Shown piece by piece: positions 35,904 to 47,120 of a stretch of 64,000 nt of DNA; the stretch's first letter is position 1; the number at the start of each line of letters is the position of its first letter. Origin of the DNA: Bretschneidera sinensis (lineage: Eukaryota; Streptophyta; Magnoliopsida; Brassicales; Akaniaceae); the NCBI GenBank assembly GCA_023935145.1, contig CM043697.1, forward strand, positions 44,102,501-44,166,500. The letters run 5' to 3'. The position numbers and the translations under genes are program-made. The notes beneath the pieces were generated by a model. It had not been told where the DNA came from and searched no databases. It worked only from the letters and a program-made list of their open reading frames with translations.

Positions 35904-38900
35904 ATGGCGGAGGGTAAAAAGGAGAAAAACTCGAGCGAAGAGAGCGTGAAGCTGTTCGTAGGTCAAGTGCCGAAGCACATGACCGAAGCTCAGCTCATCG
36001 CAATGTTCAAAGAGTTCGCTCTTGTCGACGAGGTCAACATCATCAAAGACAAGACCACTCGTGCCTCCAGAGGTTTCCGAAATCTCTCCCCATTTTCCAT
36101 TTCACTCCTCGCTTCTTTTCTTTTTCTTTTTCTTTTTCATTTTCATATTCATTTTCCTCGTGATTTTTTTTCGAAATGCGCGATTGATTCGCGTGATTTG
36201 TCGAGATTCGTTGGGGTTTTTAATGTTTTTAGTTGTTTTTGGAACCCTAATTTCGTGCTGTGTATGTGTTCTGTGTAGGATGTTGCTTCGTGATATGTCC
36301 GTCGAGGGAGGAGGCGGATAAAGCTGTAAATGCGTGTCACAACAAGAAGACACTTTCTGGGGTTAGTTCAATTTACTTTTCGGATTTATTGCTTAATTTT
36401 TGTTTTTCTTGTTAATTTTGGTGTTTTATTTGCTGTTCATGCTGTACATTGTGGATTAATTGTAGTTTGAATTTGTACCCTATAGTATTAATTAATGATC
36501 TTTATATCCTATTAGCAGTTAAGGACTTGTAATTTCTTTATTCGTACAAGCAGAAATGTACTTGTAATGATAGCCATTGTGCATTATGTCTCAGTTAAGG
36601 ACTTTTTTGCTGCAAGTCAATGGTATTGACAACTGTAAGTACAGTTATTAACTACTGCTTTTTTCGTTTTGTGAAAACAGTTTCCAATTCTATAATTAAT
36701 AACTACTCTGTATGACTCATGTTTACTTGTATCCTAGTTAAGAAATCGCAGTAAAAGAGCTTAACTGATTCGTCTAACTGATTTATGGTAGCATAGATGA
36801 ACAAAATGCGGTCATAGAATACTGTATGTACCCACTGAGTTGCTTTGAGAAGATAATTAAACTTATATCAGGTTATTCAAGGATAATGCAAGCTTAGGAA
36901 ATTGGTATTCTTTCTTTGTTGGTTTGTGAAAAAAAGAAGCTGTGTAAAATTTTTAATTTTATCTAGGAAGAAGCTTGGACCTCTTACTATCAGGGAATAC
37001 TTTCTAGAGAAGTGAAGCGATTTAGTTGTTGCAGTCACATATTCTTCTGAAAGAAGAACTGCTTTAAAAAATAATTTGTTAAACCATTTCATCATTTATA
37101 AACTATACAAGTAGCCAAGAGATTCAGGAGATGAAATTCTGTAAACCAGGAAGTTCTCTTCATGAGGTGTTTGTAATGCCATTCTCAAGATAGCATGTAT
37201 GATGCCACTTGTTGATCTGCCTAGTTGAGTTGAAGTTTTAAGGAACCGCTGATTAAAGTGTGGTATAATGAGACTCATAATGGAGAGACAGGAAATAATT
37301 CATTTTAATTCCAAAAGGATGCATTCAAGTAGATAATGAGGTCCAAGGGAAAATGTATTTATCTGATTAAGTATATGCATTATAGACACATGAAATTTTA
37401 GTAGTAATCGGTTAATGTCAACTTAAAACGCTTATGATTGTGCATTTCGATGAAGTTAATTTATGTGAAAAGAGTAAAAGGTGCCTGGTCCCTCCAAACA
37501 GGAAGGTTTTTTTGGGATTTTTTTGTTCTCTTATCAATATTTAAACCATAATGGTAGTTTAGATTTGCTGCCCCAAGTTATGCATCAGTTGTTGATTGCT
37601 GGTTGCTTCTATCAAACATACGGTGTGCATGCATCCCCTTTTTTCAGTCAAACCCTGATTAATCTCAGTACAGGAATAGCAAGAGTTACGACAGAAGTGA
37701 AAGCAGCAATAACAAAATGTGACCTCACTTTCAAAGCAATAGCCCCTTGTTCATTCTACCTTTTTCCAAATTTAGGGAGGCTTGATAGTTGAAGTAGGTA
37801 ACTTTTATATGCTCTAAACAGAACGAGCTGAATGAGGTGACTTCTCTTGTAGTCAGTTCCTTTTGCTGTTGTTTACATCAGCATCTTCACCTTGGGATTT
37901 TTGTAAACTATAAGACCGATTTTCAAAGATTGACACTTGAATAGTTTCTCTGCAAATAGTGCACCAAGTGCCAATAGTCATTGCTCTTGGAGGATTGAAG
38001 GCTTTATGATTGCATGCGGTGACAGGAATGCAAAAGTTTATAATACAAATAAAATTTCGTTTGTCTCAAACAATACTTTTTTCGTTGTAACACCATTGTT
38101 AACTTTCTCTTGTTCCCAGCAGTGGAATTATTTTTTTACTTATAAAAAAGATTAATACAAATAAAAAAAGAGAGCAAATTATTGACAAAATGCAACATAT
38201 TGTCAAAATGATGGCAATGGAATTTGAAATGGGCCGCACTTTGTGTCAAAAAGTTAAAGCAGAATTCATCACTACTTAAATTTTCCCAAACACAGATCTA
38301 AACCCATGGTGACAGAGAAGACCATTGTCAGCAGTGTAAGTTGAGATACAATCATAGAATGACATATTTTTTGTTGTCAGATCAACTAATGGATAAGAAG
38401 GTTGCAAGTATGGTGAGGAAGATTCATAATAGAGTCTATTTGTAATGACCACGGTTACAAGGATAGAAACTTCTCTTTTAATTTGACTATTGATGGGTCA
38501 CATCATGATTAATGGTCTTGTATTTGGAGTAGTATATAATTGCTGCACTCTTTTGCAACTAGACATTTAAACTTTTTTTGAGAAGAACTAGAAATTTTAA
38601 CTTAGCTAGGCATTAGAGTGATTGGCGAGCCGTATGTAGGCTAAGTGGTTTCTCAGGCATGCTTCATGGTTGGCTTATTCTCTATGCCTGAATAACAATT
38701 AGTTGTCATTTTACTTATAAAAAAGCAATTAGTTGTCATTTAATGGTTTCATCTGCTTGATTCCTGCTTTTTTTCTTAAAGACATTGGTGAGAATTTTAT
38801 AGCGAAGAACCTTGGTATTTCAATCACCCATGTGAAAAGTCTATTTCTGTTACTGCACTTTGTATTACTTTTTCATTACTTTTGTTACTGTGGTGGTATA

Positions 38901-40691
38901 TCTGTGTTATTCTCTCTCTAATTAAAGCCATCCTGTTCTTTCTGTACAATTCAGGCATCTAGTCCGTTGCAAGTAAAGTATGCAGATGGCGAGTTGGAAA
39001 GGCTAGGTGTAATATACTTCCAGTCCTAAATTACTTACCTGTCCTTGAGATGATTTGTGTAAATTGTTGCACCGCCTGTGTTTGTTTGTTATATGTTGCT
39101 GCTCCTTTTATTGACTTTTTTTCTCTTTGGAATATTTTTCATAAACCTTGATAGATAATTTTTTATTGTACCTGCAATCCAGAGCATAAACTCTTTGTTG
39201 GTATGCTTCCAAAGAATGTTTCTGAAGCTGAAGTTTCTGCTTTATTCTCTAAATACGGGACCATAAAGGATTTACAAATTTTAAGAGGCTCTCAGCAAAC
39301 TAGCAAGGGTACTTATCTTTGGATCCAGGCTCCTTACTGCATTGATTGTCTGCATACCATTGATAACTGAATATTCAGCTGATTGCAACAATTTAATTTG
39401 TAGCTCTATTTGTTTATGGCAGGTTGTGCTTTTCTGAAGTTTGAGACAAAAGAACAAGCCGTTGTTGCCTTGGAGGCCATCAATGGAAAGCATAAAATGG
39501 AGGTTTGTGTTTATTTATATGCATCATTTTGTTTAATTAGGTTGTTGAAATTTTCAATGATAAAAAACTCTTTGGATGATTAATTCTCTGATTTCATCTG
39601 ATCATTATTATTTGCTCTTGCAGGGTTCAAGTGTTCCTTTGGTTGTCAAATGGGCAGACACAGAAAAGGAAAGGCAAGCTCGGAGGGCTCAAAAAGCTCA
39701 ATCCCAGGCTCCTAATTTACCAAGTGCTGATTCACAACATCCTTCATTATTTGGAGCCTTACCAATGGGTTATGTTCCCCCCTATAATGGATATGGATAT
39801 CAGGTAGTGTTTTTTTTTTTTGTCTTTTAACTGACTGGATTCACTTGAAATTTTTGCAGTTCATAAGCAACTAGTGTTGTAATTATTTTTTCCCTTCACA
39901 GGCTCCTGGAACTTATGGGCTTATGCAATACCGCCTACCACCAATGCATAATCAACCTGCTTTCCATAATATGATTCCTCCAGTAAATCAAGGAAATGCA
40001 TTACGTGGAATCTCAACTGACCTTGCCCCCAATATGGCCCCTAGAAATTATGCCATGCCTCCTGCAAGTTATGTTGGCTCTGCTTATCCTGCTGTGCCAG
40101 GTCTTCAGTATCCCATGGCATATCCTGGAGGAATGATGGGTCATCGACCTTTGTCACCTGCTTCAGTACCACCCGCTGTTGCAAACAGTAGCTCAGCAAC
40201 ATCTTCAGGCGTTGGTACAAATTCTGGGGTTCAGGTTGAAGGTTTGTCATCAATATAGTCATTTTGGTTTCTATTGTTTTCTCAAGGTGGGCCTCTTGGT
40301 GGTGGTATCTTGTTATTGCTAATTTATCTTTTGACTTAGGTCCACCTGGCGCTAATCTCTTTATTTATCACATACCTCAAGAATTTGGTGATCAAGAGCT
40401 TGCCAATGCTTTTCAACCATTCGGTAGGGTTGTGAGTGCTAAGGTTTTTGTTGACAAGGAAACTGGTGTTAGCAAATGTTTCGGTAAGCACTTTGTTTCT
40501 TACTTGAGTCTTGATATGATGAGTAATGCATAGCTTTAGTTCTAAATAAGCGTTAAATTGCAGGATTTGTTAGTTATGACTCACCTGCAGCTGCCCAAAC
40601 GGCCATTAATATGATGAATGGATGCCAATTAGGTGGTAAGAAATTGAAGGTTCAACATAAGAGAGACAACAAACAGATTAAACCTTATTGA
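35904..40691 (+). CDS. BRN1: BRUNO/CELF-like RNA-binding protein with three RRMs (9 exons, 433 aa)
   Basis: Plant BRUNO-like proteins bind mRNA 3' UTRs and promote decay of target transcripts, including a flowering regulator in Arabidopsis. Exons: 35904-36072, 36279-36361, 38955-39006, 39183-39308, 39423-39502, 39624-39803, 39902-40241, 40340-40483 and 40564-40691. Phases are consistent (1302 nt), with Arabidopsis BRN proteins of similar length. RRM1 (about 16-100) has KLFVGQVP and RGCCFVIC; RRM2 (103-188) has KLFVGMLP and KGCAFLKF; RRM3 (349-427) has NLFIYHIP and KCFGFVSY. A long Pro/Met/Ala/Tyr-rich linker separates RRM2 and RRM3, as in CELF proteins. The symbol follows similarity and the neighbouring carrier gene (At4g03110/03115 order, from memory); BRN2 cannot be excluded. 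A strong donor-like AAG|GTGAGT occurs 8 nt after the stop. Confidence 0.92.
38055..38152 (+). mobile_element. Short 5'-truncated LINE in intron 2 of the BRUNO-like gene
   Basis: A 98-bp insert lies between direct repeats TAATACAAATAAAA (38041-38054 and 38153-38166). It ends in TTTTTACTTATAAAAAAG, the same tail as the LINE in the carrier gene, and has a GTTGTAACACC block comparable to that copy's GAGTTGCACCC. Confidence 0.7.
38712..38725 (+). mobile_element. 14-bp LINE tail insertion in intron 2 of the BRUNO-like gene
   Basis: TACTTATAAAAAAG lies between two copies of CAATTAGTTGTCATTT (38696-38711 and 38726-38741). The inserted bases equal the terminal 3' end of the two other LINE copies in this window, so this looks like an extreme 5' truncation with a 16-bp target duplication. 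Confidence 0.65.
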
Positions 40692-42543
40692 TTCGAAGGT
40701 GAGTTATGGAAGGAGGCTTAATGCTCTATCACATGTGGTCACATGCAACCTGGATAAATGGGAGTGACTGCAGTATCAGCATTTTGGGTGGATTGAGATA
40801 AGCTGTATTTATATGTTTTTCCACCCTACTTGTAACTAACTGCCTCTTGGGATTGAAATCCCCGAAATTTGTAATTCATGGTGCATTTTGTCCTAATACA
40901 ATTTGTAATTTGTGTATCATGGAACTTCATTTAGGCACTAATGATTAATTTATTGATTTTTCCCTCAAGAATATTTTTTGTTGGTATAATTTTGTGGATC
41001 TCATATACTGATCAAAATAAATTTTGTGGATTTCATCTGTGATCAAATGCTCCACAAACTTTTAGTTGCCATCGTTCACTTTGTGATCTCCCACTCTCTC
41101 CCTCTCTCTCTCACTTTCTTATTTTGGTTGTCAGCGGGAAGTTTTCTAGGTTGCAGATACCTTAGGAATATCAGTTATGTTATATAATTTTGTGAGCTCT
41201 TTGTGCTCCCAATTTTCCTTCTGTATCCCTTGATTTAAGTCATTGTTTCCAGAATTCTCAATATTGTGTAGCCACCAAGAAATGTTCTATTTATATGGCC
41301 ATGTTTTTATTGAAGATTTGAATCGGATATCCAATGACCCTTCAAGTTCTGTCAGCTATGTGCGGTTTGATGTCTTTTCTCATATCTATATGGTTTTTGT
41401 ACCTTTTCTTATTTTTGTTTCCGATTCACTTTCAAAATTTTGTCAGTATCCATTTAGGTTGTGATGTAGATTAGAAATTTGTAATGTAGTTTCTTGTTTT
41501 TCATTGTTTCACAAATTTTTCTTGTGGGTACGATCATGAATATTTAAGATATGTTTCTTGTTTCTTAAGAAAAGGAAGAAAGTGATGTCGGGCATGGGGA
41601 TCCTCTCTTTTAGTTATTCTCAAATAGTTGGAGATGTTAACCATGAATATTTTGTTTTTGGTATACAATCAAGGTATTGCTAATTGAAATGTAGAATGTC
41701 TTTATGTCTACTTTTCTGCTGTTATTGACCACTTACTTGGATGGACATTTCTGTTTTTGTAGGTAATTGGAGACTCTACATCTCAGGTTCCGGTCAAAGC
41801 TCCTTTGTTGACAACCATTCCTTCTTCTGAGTTAAGCTTGAGTGTCATAAAATTACAAAGGAGCTAATGAGCAGGACGATCATTCTTGGTATTACATATA
41901 AAGAAGGTACTGTGTCATCAGCTTAAAGCATCTACTAGTATCCTACTGTCACAGTTTGTTGAGTCTTGTCATTGTTCATGTAATAGAGCACTCCATTGAA
42001 GCTACTATGTGCATTATGTAAGAACTTGTTCACTTCATAACCTCTGAATTTAGCCCAGGCCAACTCCACCAAATGATTTCTGGATTTTTCTTACACGAGT
42101 CTTCTGTTTCCATCATACTTTACCCTTCCTTTCCAAAGTTTTTTGTCTGGAATTCAGGTCTTTATTTTCTTCTCCACATTTATATTGACAAATCATGCAT
42201 ATATCTAATACTAGAATTAAATATCAGAACATCATTTTGGAGCTTGTTTATGTCACAGTCTACATCAATTTATTTACTTTTATTATTAATAATTTTTGTA
42301 AGTCTCCTCCAATGTTAATTTAGGTGTGTTATCTGCTAGCCCTCAGAATGGCTGAATACCTTGTGACTGCATATGTTGTCCTCTATGTTTGTCCCTTATT
42401 TCCTTCTCTCTTTCATCCTCATGAAGAATGATGTAAATATATTTCATTTTTGCTTACTAATGCTTTTAGCAGTAGTTAAACTACAGTAGTCTTAAAAGTT
42501 ATCATGCTTTCTAAGTTCTTTTGATGTTTTTCAACTCCAAGGG

Positions 42544-43351
42544 GTCATGATTATGTTGCTGACAGTTTCAAAGAGGATGAAAACTGGAAGGGAGGAGGGG
42601 GACTCTAAAGTCCATCTTCAGATCCTACTGATAGGTGCTGTTTTTTTTCCTCCTTTTTTTCCCTTGCTTGGTTTATCATTTGTTTGCTTATGCTCTAAAT
42701 ATAATACATGCACAAAACAGAATATAATGGCATTCTTTTGGTTCTAATTGATTTGCATAGCCCACCCTGTGGAAGAAAGCCTCATTTTGATGTGTGGAAA
42801 TATTGATTGTGTGCATGATGTGGCTGCCCTCCCATTTAATGCGTGTGGATGTATGCTTTTTTTTTCTTTTCTTCTCCTCAAGGTTTCTTTGCTACTGTAG
42901 TTGGAGCTTGTCAGGCTTGTTAGACTGGGAGGATCACAAAGTTGTGGGTGTCTTGTCATGATTATGTTGCTGACAATTTCAAAGGGGATAAAAACTGGAA
43001 GGGGGTAGGGGGACTCTAAAGTCCATCTTCAGATCCTACTGATAGGTGCTTTTTTTTTTTTTTCCTTTTTTTCCCTTGTTTGGTTCATCATTTGTTTGCT
43101 TATGCTGTAAATATAATACATGCAGAAAACAAAAGAAAAAGGCATTCTTTTGGTTCTAATTGACTTGCATAGCCCACCCTGTGGAAGAAAACTCATATTG
43201 ATGTGTGAAAATATTGATTGTGTGCATGATGTGGCTGCTCTCCCATTTAATGTTTGTGGATGTATGTATTTTTTCCTCCTCAAGGTTTCTATGCTACCGT
43301 AGTTGGGGCTTGTCAGGCTTGTTAGACTGGGAGGATCACAAAGTTGTGGGT
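42544..43351. repeat. Tandem duplication, two units of about 0.4 kb
   Basis: Unit 1 starts GTCATGATTATGTTGCTGACAG at 42544 and unit 2 starts GTCATGATTATGTTGCTGACAA at 42955, an offset of 411 bp. Both continue in parallel through CTCTAAAGTCCATCTTCAG, a T-rich tract, CATAGCCCACCCTGTGGAAG and GATCACAAAGTTGTGGGT, where unit 2 ends near 43351. Only point changes and small length differences in the T-run and nearby separate them. No coding function is apparent. Confidence 0.92.
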
Positions 43352-44870
43352 ATCTCAATACACTCTTGAGATCGTGAGGATCACAAACTTGTGAGTAGCT
43401 CAATATGCTCGTGATTGTGATTTGTTATTTATCCTTACAACTAGTATTCCTTCAGTGTAGAAATTTCTTGGAAGTATCATGATAATCTAGTTTCCTAAAT
43501 TCTGTTAGCTTGAATCTATTGGTTTTTCCTTTCCTATATTCGAGCGGTGTTCGTTTTACCAATCAAAAGAAAAATATGAAGAATTATTTGATAGAAAAAG
43601 ATATTTAATTTTTGGTCTAGGACATACATGAAAGCATCAGATAGTCAGCAGACCACCATGCAGCTTTTGACTGTTATTCAGTAGACGAAAGTTATAGGTT
43701 CACAGTTAATCTTTCAAGTCTCTTTCAGGATGTGTAGGATATATGGTCATGCATGCTTGTTTGAAAGGGGCATCGGAATTTTAAAATAAGTATCAGAAGC
43801 TGCTACAAGTGTAATTCCAAGCATGTCACAGCCCACAGGTGACTTATCCAATTCTTAACTGTCTTTAGTTACTAGTACATTGTTTGTTGGACCCTTCAAG
43901 GGATATCAACGGGGAAAAAGATTGTATCAATTTTGTCTCTTTTGTTTCCCTTTTACTTTTCGATTTAGTGTTTCAGGTAATGAATTATTGCTGTGCTCCA
44001 ATTAATATTTTGAGTTCTACTCTTTTTGTGTCCAAATTTTAGAAATTCCTATCAGCTTGCTGATCGTTGTTAGTCTGTGACAGGGTACAGTTTTCTCTTT
44101 CCACGTTGATAGCATCATTTTCAGTTTTTTTTTTCACTTACACGGCACTACCACAAGGTATTTTGGTATGCATTTGAGTGATCCAGTTATCTAAATCCCC
44201 GAAAAATTTGAGAATATTTTACATTACTGCAATCAGAATGTCTTGTGCCTCTGGATATTTATGGGCCGTCGGATTCTGAGTTCATGACCTAGCTGAATGC
44301 AATTTTGGCTAAAGCTTTTAGTCAAGATTTTCATGCCGTGCTTACAAAGTGCTCAATCAAACTTATCTTAATAATCTTAGCACCTTGTATTTGATATGAT
44401 TGCTTAGCTAAGCCAATTTGGGTTGTTGCTCAGATGATATCAGTACCGGTTGATCTACACGTGGTTGATTTCAGGTACTTGCTGCCACCATATCCATGCG
44501 ATTTTATATTTTCTAAGCCATCCACGTTCCAAACTTGCAAAAATGGAATAAAAGGGAGGTTTTCTCCACTTGCATTGGCCCAAAGTATTTCTCTGATTAC
44601 AATGCTGTGGGAAGTTGAATATTTGGTAAAATGGGACCAAGACACGCTATCTAGAAAGCAGAACGAACATTCCCAGTCACAAATGTTGAATGGTTGATGG
44701 ACCATGACATTTTGGCTGGTATGATTTCATTTTGTTCCTCTTTCCTTGAGAGTATCTGGTTATTTGTAATTTCTTTAGTTGGTTTGTCTACTGATGGACT
44801 GCAGGTCTACCAAGTACTACCCATTTTGGAAGTTAGAAGCTATAAAGTCGTTTCTAAGAATCAAGATTAA

Positions 44871-44946
44871 GAAGGGTAGGCCTATTTTCTTTCGGTGGGA
44901 GAAGGGTAGGCCTATTTTCTTTCGGTGGGAGAAGGGTAGGCCTATT
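44871..44946. repeat. 30-bp tandem repeat, about 2.5 copies
   Basis: The unit GAAGGGTAGGCCTATTTTCT plus TTCGGTGGGA is present at 44871-44900 and 44901-44930 without a change, with a partial third copy to 44946. Identity of the copies suggests a recent replication-slippage event. Confidence 0.95.
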
Positions 44947-46706
44947 CCCAATAAATAAATTTTTTAGTGGGACGAATTTAACTCATTATCTTTAAAGTTT
45001 GTTCAATTAAAGAAACATCTCATCCTTTTTTGAGAGATCTTTTTTGTTGTCCATAAATCTGATTGAAATTCTTGATGATGGTTGTATTCACCGATTTTCG
45101 ATAAGATAAGATCTTCCGTTTACTATAATTTAAGTTATTATTGAATAAGAAGTCTTCATTCTTTAAAAAGAGAAAAAGGTCTCCAAAAGCTGACAAGGCA
45201 TTCCGTTGTTACATGGGTCTAAAGATAATACGTTAATCTGAAAAAATTATTAGGTGGTTGTTCTCATCACGTGGTTCTGTACCAAATCAATGAAATATAA
45301 ACGAATTAATTTTTTTTTTGGTCTACCGATGGAAAAGGGATCAGTTTTTTATATGAAAAATTGAAGATGATCAAGAAGTCAAAAGATCTAGTGACGTAAA
45401 ATGTTAGTAAAGAATTAGGAAGAAGAATTGTGTCTTTAATTTTCAATAAGATAAATTTTCACGAAGAGAAAGGAAACACTAATTTCATTCAATAATAATA
45501 ATCTTCATTTTTTTGTATGTGGCTTCTTTATTTATAAGGTCAAAGTTAAAAAAGATAAAAATTTTCGAAAATATAAACTTGAGAAAAATTATGGAAAATA
45601 ATACTAAAATTAAGTGTTATGATTAAGATAGAATTAATGGTAGTCAATTCTGACTTGAATACAAAAAGAAATTGCAAATGGAAAGTTTTCTAAAAACTGA
45701 AAACTGTAAAATTGAAGACTTAAACGTCGTTTTTTGGCCAAAAAACATCCTACATCAGGACAAAGTTCTGAGTATTGATCGGGGGCCGTTTCGGATCAGA
45801 CTAGGGTCTCTAGGGCTCAATCCGAACCTGTGGCACGCAAAATGATGTAAACTACACCTTTGGATTTGGAGTGATCCAACCCTTCTAGGTAGTCCAGGGT
45901 CATCTGTTCTGTTCCGTCCACCTGTCCTGCATCGTCCAGTTTACACTCATCAAGTTTAAGTATCTTTCAACAATAAAAGAGTGACACATAAATACTAGTT
46001 TGCTTAATCATATTAGATAAATTATGGTTATAATTTATTAATATATATGTGTAATTTTTTATTAGTTTGATTTATTGTCCTGTGATAATGCTATTAATAA
46101 TTTTTCATAAATCATTATTAATAAAAAAAATTCTCCTACTTGAATGCAAGGATTGCACGACTTTGTTAGATGCTGTGATGGCAAATTTGTTTGTCTTGCT
46201 AAATGGGTGCAGCAAACTCTTCGATGAGTTGGGAATACACGTAAAATCCGTGGTGTCAAACACGGAGATTTCCTTCTAGATGGAAATTCTCTGATCTCTT
46301 CTAGAAGATTTAATAAAATCCATTTAAATCATTATGTATACGGCTCAACTTGTGTGTAATATTCCTTCTAGAAAAGGAGGGCACATCACATACATAAAAA
46401 AACAAAATACAAAAAAGCACATGCTTGAGCAATTCACTTCTCTTTCATTAATAGGATTTCTCTCTGTTTTTTCATTAGAAATTTCAATTTGAGAAAAGCG
46501 GACACCGTAAAGATATTGCAAAGCCAAAATGTAAGTGTCAGACAAGCAGCCCACGTTTCACTTTCCTATTATATACAAATAGATAGACATAAAAGAGAGA
46601 GAGGGAGAGCGCGAGAATTTCAAAACAAAAGTCAGATAATATATCCAACTCATACAGTTATATTTGTTTACTCTCTTCTCTTGCTGTTGAAAAAAGGAAA
46701 AAGAAA

Positions 46707-47120
46707 ATGAACATGAAGAATGTTGTTGATGTGTCCTCTTTCTTGCTCTTTGAGTCCACAGGTGATTCAGAGGAACCTGATTTTGATCCCAGCACTGCTA
46801 GTACTACTATTGATGATCATCATGACGACGATGATGCAGAGTCTTGTAGCTTATCTGATTTTCCTAGTGTAAATGATAAGCTCATCAGTGATTATAATGT
46901 TGAAGCAGTACATTTAATTGATGATGATGATGGTGATGATGAGGAGGAGGGCCAAGAGGAGGTGAGTAGTTATGAAAGACGGGTAGGTGAAAGTATGAGG
47001 CTGCACTCATCAATGCACAAGAAACCAAGTGTTGCTGTTGATTCTACTAAAAAAGAAATCACGATGAATGAGATGGAGAGGAGCATGCTCTTTTGGGAGA
47101 CTTGTTGGCATCCTAGCTAA
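46707..47120 (+). CDS. Small acidic plant protein of unknown function (single exon, 137 aa)
   Basis: The frame opens with MNMKNVVDVSSFLLFESTGDSEEPDFDP and ends EMERSMLFWETCWHPS. Two acidic runs are visible: DDHHDDDDAESCSLSDF at about residues 37-53 and DDDDGDDEEEGQEE at about 72-85. A Lys/Arg-containing middle (HKKPSVAV) follows, then a conserved-looking helix with Met, Glu and Trp at the end. I recognise the arrangement (SSFLLFE at the start, acidic serine-rich middle, NEMERSMLFWE-type end) as a plant-specific family of unknown role; no localisation signal or membrane segment is seen. Support for a real gene comes from the uninterrupted frame, a TATA-like sequence about 140 nt upstream and a purine-rich leader. 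The second Met (46713) is an alternative start. Confidence 0.72.
   Translation: MNMKNVVDVSSFLLFESTGDSEEPDFDPSTASTTIDDHHDDDDAESCSLSDFPSVNDKLISDYNVEAVHLIDDDDGDDEEEGQEEVSSYERRVGESMRLHSSMHKKPSVAVDSTKKEITMNEMERSMLFWETCWHPS

Larger units (their letters stand above)
40692..46706. other. Intergenic region with tandem duplications
   Basis: It contains the 3' UTR of the BRUNO-like gene and possibly a 3'-UTR intron (donor at about 40700). It also holds a 0.4-kb tandem duplication (42544-43351) and a 30-bp tandem repeat (44871-44946). Around 45770-45930 a GC-richer piece (GGGGGCCGTTTCGGATC...) looks like a transposon fragment without identifiable ends. Overlapping ORFs on both strands at 44430-44705 show no recognisable family. 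TATATAC near 46568 may be the TATA box of the next gene. Confidence 0.5.

Noticed and set aside
37481..37792. 103-aa ORF in intron 2 of the BRUNO-like gene
   Set aside because: It lies inside a 2.6-kb intron with consistent borders and has no similarity I can recognise.
44430..44705. Overlapping ORFs of about 90 aa on both strands
   Set aside because: Neither shows a recognisable motif, splice context or promoter, and mutual overlap suggests chance in locally GC-richer DNA.
44871..44946. Short regular repeats that could suggest a CRISPR array
   Set aside because: The copies are contiguous without spacers and the genome is eukaryotic; it is a minisatellite.
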